Assembly (NCBI GenBank): GCA_021307315.1
Contig: JAJSPD010000029.1
Coordinates: 545,326 to 609,325, forward strand
Origin: Bisporella sp. PMI_857
Lineage: Eukaryota > Ascomycota > Leotiomycetes > Helotiales > Helotiaceae
DNA: 64,000 bases
Direction: 5' to 3'
The translations under genes were made by a program, and so were the position numbers. Below the pieces are notes generated by a model. It ran no database searches. It had not been told where the DNA came from and saw nothing but the letters and a program-made list of their open reading frames with translations. The first letter of the stretch is position 1; each line of letters opens with the position of its first letter. Shown here piece after piece: positions 60,380 through 64,000 of this stretch.

Positions 60380-61659
60380 TTAAGCTAGATCAAGCACAAC
60401 CCTTCCCTGAAGTTTTCCCTCTGCCATCTCTTGAAAGACATCATTTAGATTTTCCATCTTCTCTAGCCTGTAGTGAGTCTTCACTACTCCACGTGCGGCC
60501 AACTCAAGCACTTCAAGAGCCTCTCGTCGACCGCCAACCGCTGATCCAACAATTCTTATTTCGTCCAGCACCATTTGTGAAGGAAAGGCACCACCAATCG
60601 CCTCATTTCTGCCCTCTGGCATACCAACACATACTAATGTACCGTGAAATTTGAGGAAGCTTAATGCCTGTGCATATGATCGGTTCGAAGCTGCACAGAC
60701 AATCGCCGCAGAAGCTCCCCGTCCTCCTGTGATTCGCCTAACCTCATTCTTGAGACTGCCATCATCAAACTTTGCTACATCCAGAAATTCTTCAGCTCCG
60801 CATTCTCTGACAAAACTTTCTTTACTACCGTGGTCAATACCAAGAACACGAAACGCCATTCCCCGACTTGCTATCTGGCAAGCCATATGTCCAAGGCCAC
60901 CACCAGCTCCCGAAATCACGACCCACTGGCCGCTCTTTGCCAGTGATTTACGTAGCGCTGAATAGACAGTCAAACCAGCGCAGAGCATGGGAGCGGCATC
61001 GGCAGAAGCGAGAGTGTCAGGAATTGGTGTAACATAGCTCGCTGGCCCGAGGACATACTGTTGGAAGGTTCCCGGAGTGAAATATCCTGAGACTTTTTGG
61101 TGCTGGATAACTTTCATTAAACATGTCACCTCAAATGGAGACATATACGTACGTAGCACACCCCATCAGCACCTTCGAGACATGGAGGGCATGTTCCACA
61201 GCACGAAGCAATCCACTTACAACGTTAGGGACAGCACAACGCTAAGGACTCCTATCAAACCTTAATTCCAACTCTATCACCGACTTTGATGGGCGAGTTT
61301 GCCAAAGTGGGGCCTAACTTATGGACAATTCCAACCCCTTCGTAGCCGCCAACCTGGCCTACTGGAGTAGGAACTGGAAGTCCAGACCAGCCATTTCGCA
61401 TCACTCCCAAATCCGATGAGCAAACACCGGAATGCGTTCTGTGGCTCTCTGCGTTAGCTTCCTGATACAAATTCAAATTCTCAGAGATTGATTCAGAAGT
61501 AAATCTAACTGCTGACAAACGAATAAGGACTTCTCCCAATCCTGGTTCCGGCGTTTCTAATTCAACGAGTTTTGTCGAAATTGTTCCAGGATTATCATAG
61601 ACCAGTGCTTTGTATGTCTTTGGAATTACTAAAGTCGTCTTAATATCGTCTATAGACAT
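60380..61659 (-). CDS. Zinc-type alcohol dehydrogenase with altered catalytic site
   Basis: Four exons on the minus strand (61659-61517, 61438-61261, 61215-61153, 61102-60380) give 368 residues. The first intron (78 nt, GTCAGC/CACAG) is in frame but removing it restores the expected LTHSGVC motif. The structural zinc cysteines are complete (Cys113, 116, 119, 127), as are the Rossmann GAGGGLG and the ELRIVGSAVGNR-like DEIRIVGSAVGGRR block. The usual GHE catalytic-zinc motif reads GYE (Tyr80), and the usual CHSD reads CSSD (Cys54). The gene otherwise looks like fungal NAD-dependent ADHs of the yeast ADH1 class. It shares a 246-bp promoter with the aminotransferase gene. Exon-1 edge may be off by a base. 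Confidence 0.88.
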
Positions 61660-61905
61660 TTTTCAAGAATGATAGGGCTAGATATGATCTGTTTGAATGC
61701 TATATGTGGCATTTTGTTAAAGAAGAAGCGAAATCGGCAAACCGGCGACAGCCAAATGCGGTAACTCCGATGATATGTCTTAGCAGGCTCAGAAAAAAAA
61801 AAAGATGGTCATATACTAGAGGACAGTACTGATTACATTTCAAAGGCACTAGCCTAATGATACGTTCGAACTTTTGTGTACTTTTGTAAATTTCTTTTCA
61901 GAGAA
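61660..61905. promoter_or_regulatory. Divergent promoter of ADH and aminotransferase
   Basis: Only 246 bp separate the two start codons, so the genes are probably co-regulated. I could not identify a specific site. Confidence 0.6.
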
Positions 61906-63593
61906 ATGGCACCGCCAAGTGCAACCGACTACGGATCCATTCCTGAGACAAGCGAGCTTGGAACTAAAAAAGCTGCCTCAAGTCATGCCGAGAAAAAAGA
62001 TGAAAGACTTCGTATTTTCAGCCAATCAGTGAGAATTATCCTATTCTGTTTGGAACTACGCAGACTACTAATAAAACATAGGCCACTGATAAACCAAAAG
62101 CCAAAAGATGGGACCGTATGCTAGCAAGTTGAAACAGAATTGAAGAATCTGTTACTGAAAACCCGTAGACATTTTGAGCATAGAAAGCTTAATAAGGCAT
62201 CCATCAAATATGAAACAAGCAGGCCAGTACATGGATAGACCTGGACTAATATCGCTGGGAACTGGCCTTCCATCTAGTGAATACTTCCCCATCAATCAAA
62301 TGGAAATCAAAGTCCCATCAATGCACAAAGCGGAGGATCCAGAACTCTCCCTTTCATTTGCAAAACGAGGTGGTCACGGCGAATACGACTTATCAATCGC
62401 TTTAAACTATTGTGGTGGCAGTGGTCAAGCTGAACTAGTCCGTTTTGTGACAAAACACACCGAGATTGTTAGCAACCCCCCCTATTTTGACTGGCAATGC
62501 GCACTGTCGATTGGAACTACTTCAGTGACAGAACAGGCTTTCCGCATGTTTTGCGAACGAGGGGATTATATATTATGCGAGGAATACACATTCTCCTCTG
62601 CCGTTGATACAGCAGATCCTTTAGGGATAAAGGTAGCTGGGATTGCCATGGATCAAGAGGGCTTGTTACCTCAAAGCTTGGATGAGATTCTTAGCAACTG
62701 GGACGTTCAGATTCGAGGAGCCAGGAAACCGCATCTACTTTACACTATCCCGTCCGGCCAGAATCCCACTGGTGCAACTCAAAGTGCACAAAGAAGACGA
62801 GACGTTTACAAGATAGCACAGAAACATGATATATATATCTTGGAGGACGAACCGTATTACTTCCTCCAAATGCAGCCATATTCCAAAAATGATACAGCGT
62901 CCATCCCCCAAAATAGCGAAGAGTTTTTGCAAGCCTTAGTTCCAACACTGTTGAGCATGGACGTCGATGGAAGGGTAATGCGCGCTGATTCATTTTCAAA
63001 GGTTGTAGGTCCGGGACTTAGAACTGGCTGGATCACTGCTTCTGAGCAAATAATTGAACGTTTCGTTAGGCACAACGACTTCAGTACGCAGAATCCTAGT
63101 GGAATCTCTCAAATTATCTTATACAAGATATTGGAGGAAGGCTGGGGACACGAAGGATATTTCAAATGGTTGATCAATCTTCGTCTTCAGTATACTAACC
63201 GCAGAAATGTGATCCTTGCTGCTTGCGAGAAGAATCTTCCTGCTAGCGTCGTCTCATGGACTCCTCCATCTGCGGGAATGTTTGTGAGTTTGTATTATAT
63301 TCTGATGAGACTCGAAACTGACAAATATAAAGTTGTGGCTTAAGGTAGACTGGAGAAGGCACCCTTTGGCGGAGATAAAGAGCCTTTTGGATCTAGAGCA
63401 CGAGATCTTTCTGGACGCCGTGCAGCAAGGAGTATTAATCTCTAAAGGGAGCTGGTTTCTTGCTGAACGAGGCGTAGCTGCCGAAAACATGTTCTTTAGA
63501 CTTACTTATGCCTCAGCGTCATCTGGAGAAATAGAGAAGGCCATAGAATATCTTGGTTTGGCAATTAGGAGGTGCTTTAGTCTTATTCAATAA
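61906..63593 (+). CDS. Aromatic aminotransferase (ARO8-like, PLP fold type I)
   Basis: Transfers the amino group of aromatic or branched amino acids, or of kynurenine or 2-aminoadipate, to a 2-oxoacid. Four exons (61906-62028, 62082-62127, 62169-63283, 63345-63593) give 510 residues; introns are 41-61 nt. The second exon (46 nt) carries the family's WDRML segment. Seen are GLISLGTGLPS, the substrate-cofactor motif NPTGATQS, EDEPYYFLQ, and the PLP-binding Lys334 in SFSKVVGPGLRTGW. There is no targeting signal, so cytosolic action is likely. The gene is divergent from the alcohol dehydrogenase, suggesting a joint role in amino-acid catabolism. Confidence 0.92.
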
Positions 63594-64000
63594 TAAGTAT
63601 GCATCTTGCTTAGATCAAATGGGACAGAATAAAGTAGTATATTTTAAAATGCGCTTCGAATGCCATAATATCATTTTAAAAATGATAATCAATAGATTGG
63701 AGCGAAGTCGCATTCACGCATTGAGCTTGAGCATACGCCCTAGAGATTTGGAGCACTATTTGTTACTTCATTGATTTGCGATGTCATATTCCTTTTGTGA
63801 ATGCGGCGGCTTGAAAATTAATACATACGAGAAAGTACACAAAGCAGTGTTCCAATTACTTTTAACAAAACCAATAGCATTTATTTGTCTATTATCGTAG
63901 AAAATATCTTTAACCTTTTTAATTTAATTCCATACTACTCTTCAAATAGCTTTTGCCCTCAGTTAGTATTTGAAAATAGTTTTACATAATATTATGCTCT
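63594..64000. other. AT-rich end of window
   Basis: Contains the 3' end of the aminotransferase transcript; no gene is visible in the rest. Confidence 0.5.

Overview
The window looks like a chromosomal piece of a filamentous ascomycete (Pezizomycotina). The evidence is many genes with 45-110 nt GT-AG introns carrying CTAAC-type branch points, typical fungal families (Zn2Cys6 regulator, full-length ABCG transporter, copper amine oxidase, DUF3533/SNG1, SYS1, COA6, ECO1), and one very AT-rich stretch that looks like a transposon eroded by repeat-induced point mutation (RIP). Leotiomycetes is my best guess for the class, but it is weakly founded. I joined exons by hand from reading frame, splice signals and remembered family motifs; nothing was searched.

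Layout. 1-770 (-): N-terminal part of an acidic, Ser/Pro-rich protein cut by the window edge. 1669-2744 (+): mitochondrial release-factor-like peptidyl-tRNA hydrolase with an optional cassette exon. 2860-6730: degraded Tc1/mariner-type transposon with well-preserved terminal inverted repeats and a TA duplication. 7211-7667 (-) COA6 and 8064-8788 (+) SYS1 are divergent. 8789-12224 holds only scraps of a broken gene. 12225-14433 (+): copper amine oxidase. 14749-16409 (-): MFS transporter of the monocarboxylate type. 17224-18924 (-): SNG1/DUF3533 pseudogene. 19808-20815 (-): MYND-finger gene with one in-frame stop, divergent from ECO1 (21265-23378, +). 23847-25544 (+): proline-rich protein. 25545-34333 is nearly gene-free. 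34334-36474 (+): AT-hook plus Zn2Cys6 regulator. 36475-41900 is again gene-poor. 41901-46028 (+): 1324-residue ABCG transporter. 47156-52248 (+): broken hydrolase-ankyrin-CorA gene. 52603-54580 (+): CobW-type GTPase gene with a frameshift. 54611-55009: small inverted-repeat-bounded AT-rich element. 56779-58209 and 58824-59778 (+): two neighbouring secreted proteins, one lysozyme-like and one of the KP4-like killer-protein family. 60380-61659 (-) and 61906-63593 (+): a divergent alcohol dehydrogenase / aromatic aminotransferase pair.

How the parts relate. Housekeeping genes (COA6, SYS1, ECO1, the mitochondrial release factor) sit among transport and catabolic genes. The last pair could form part of an Ehrlich-type amino-acid degradation route, and the secreted pair suggests a cell-wall or antagonism function.

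The most striking theme is decay. At least four otherwise coherent reading frames are interrupted. Five of the lesions are single stop codons (four TAG, one TGA), each explicable by one C-to-T change. Whether these are true pseudogenes, RIP leakage, assembly errors or stops rewritten in mRNA is the most interesting question here.
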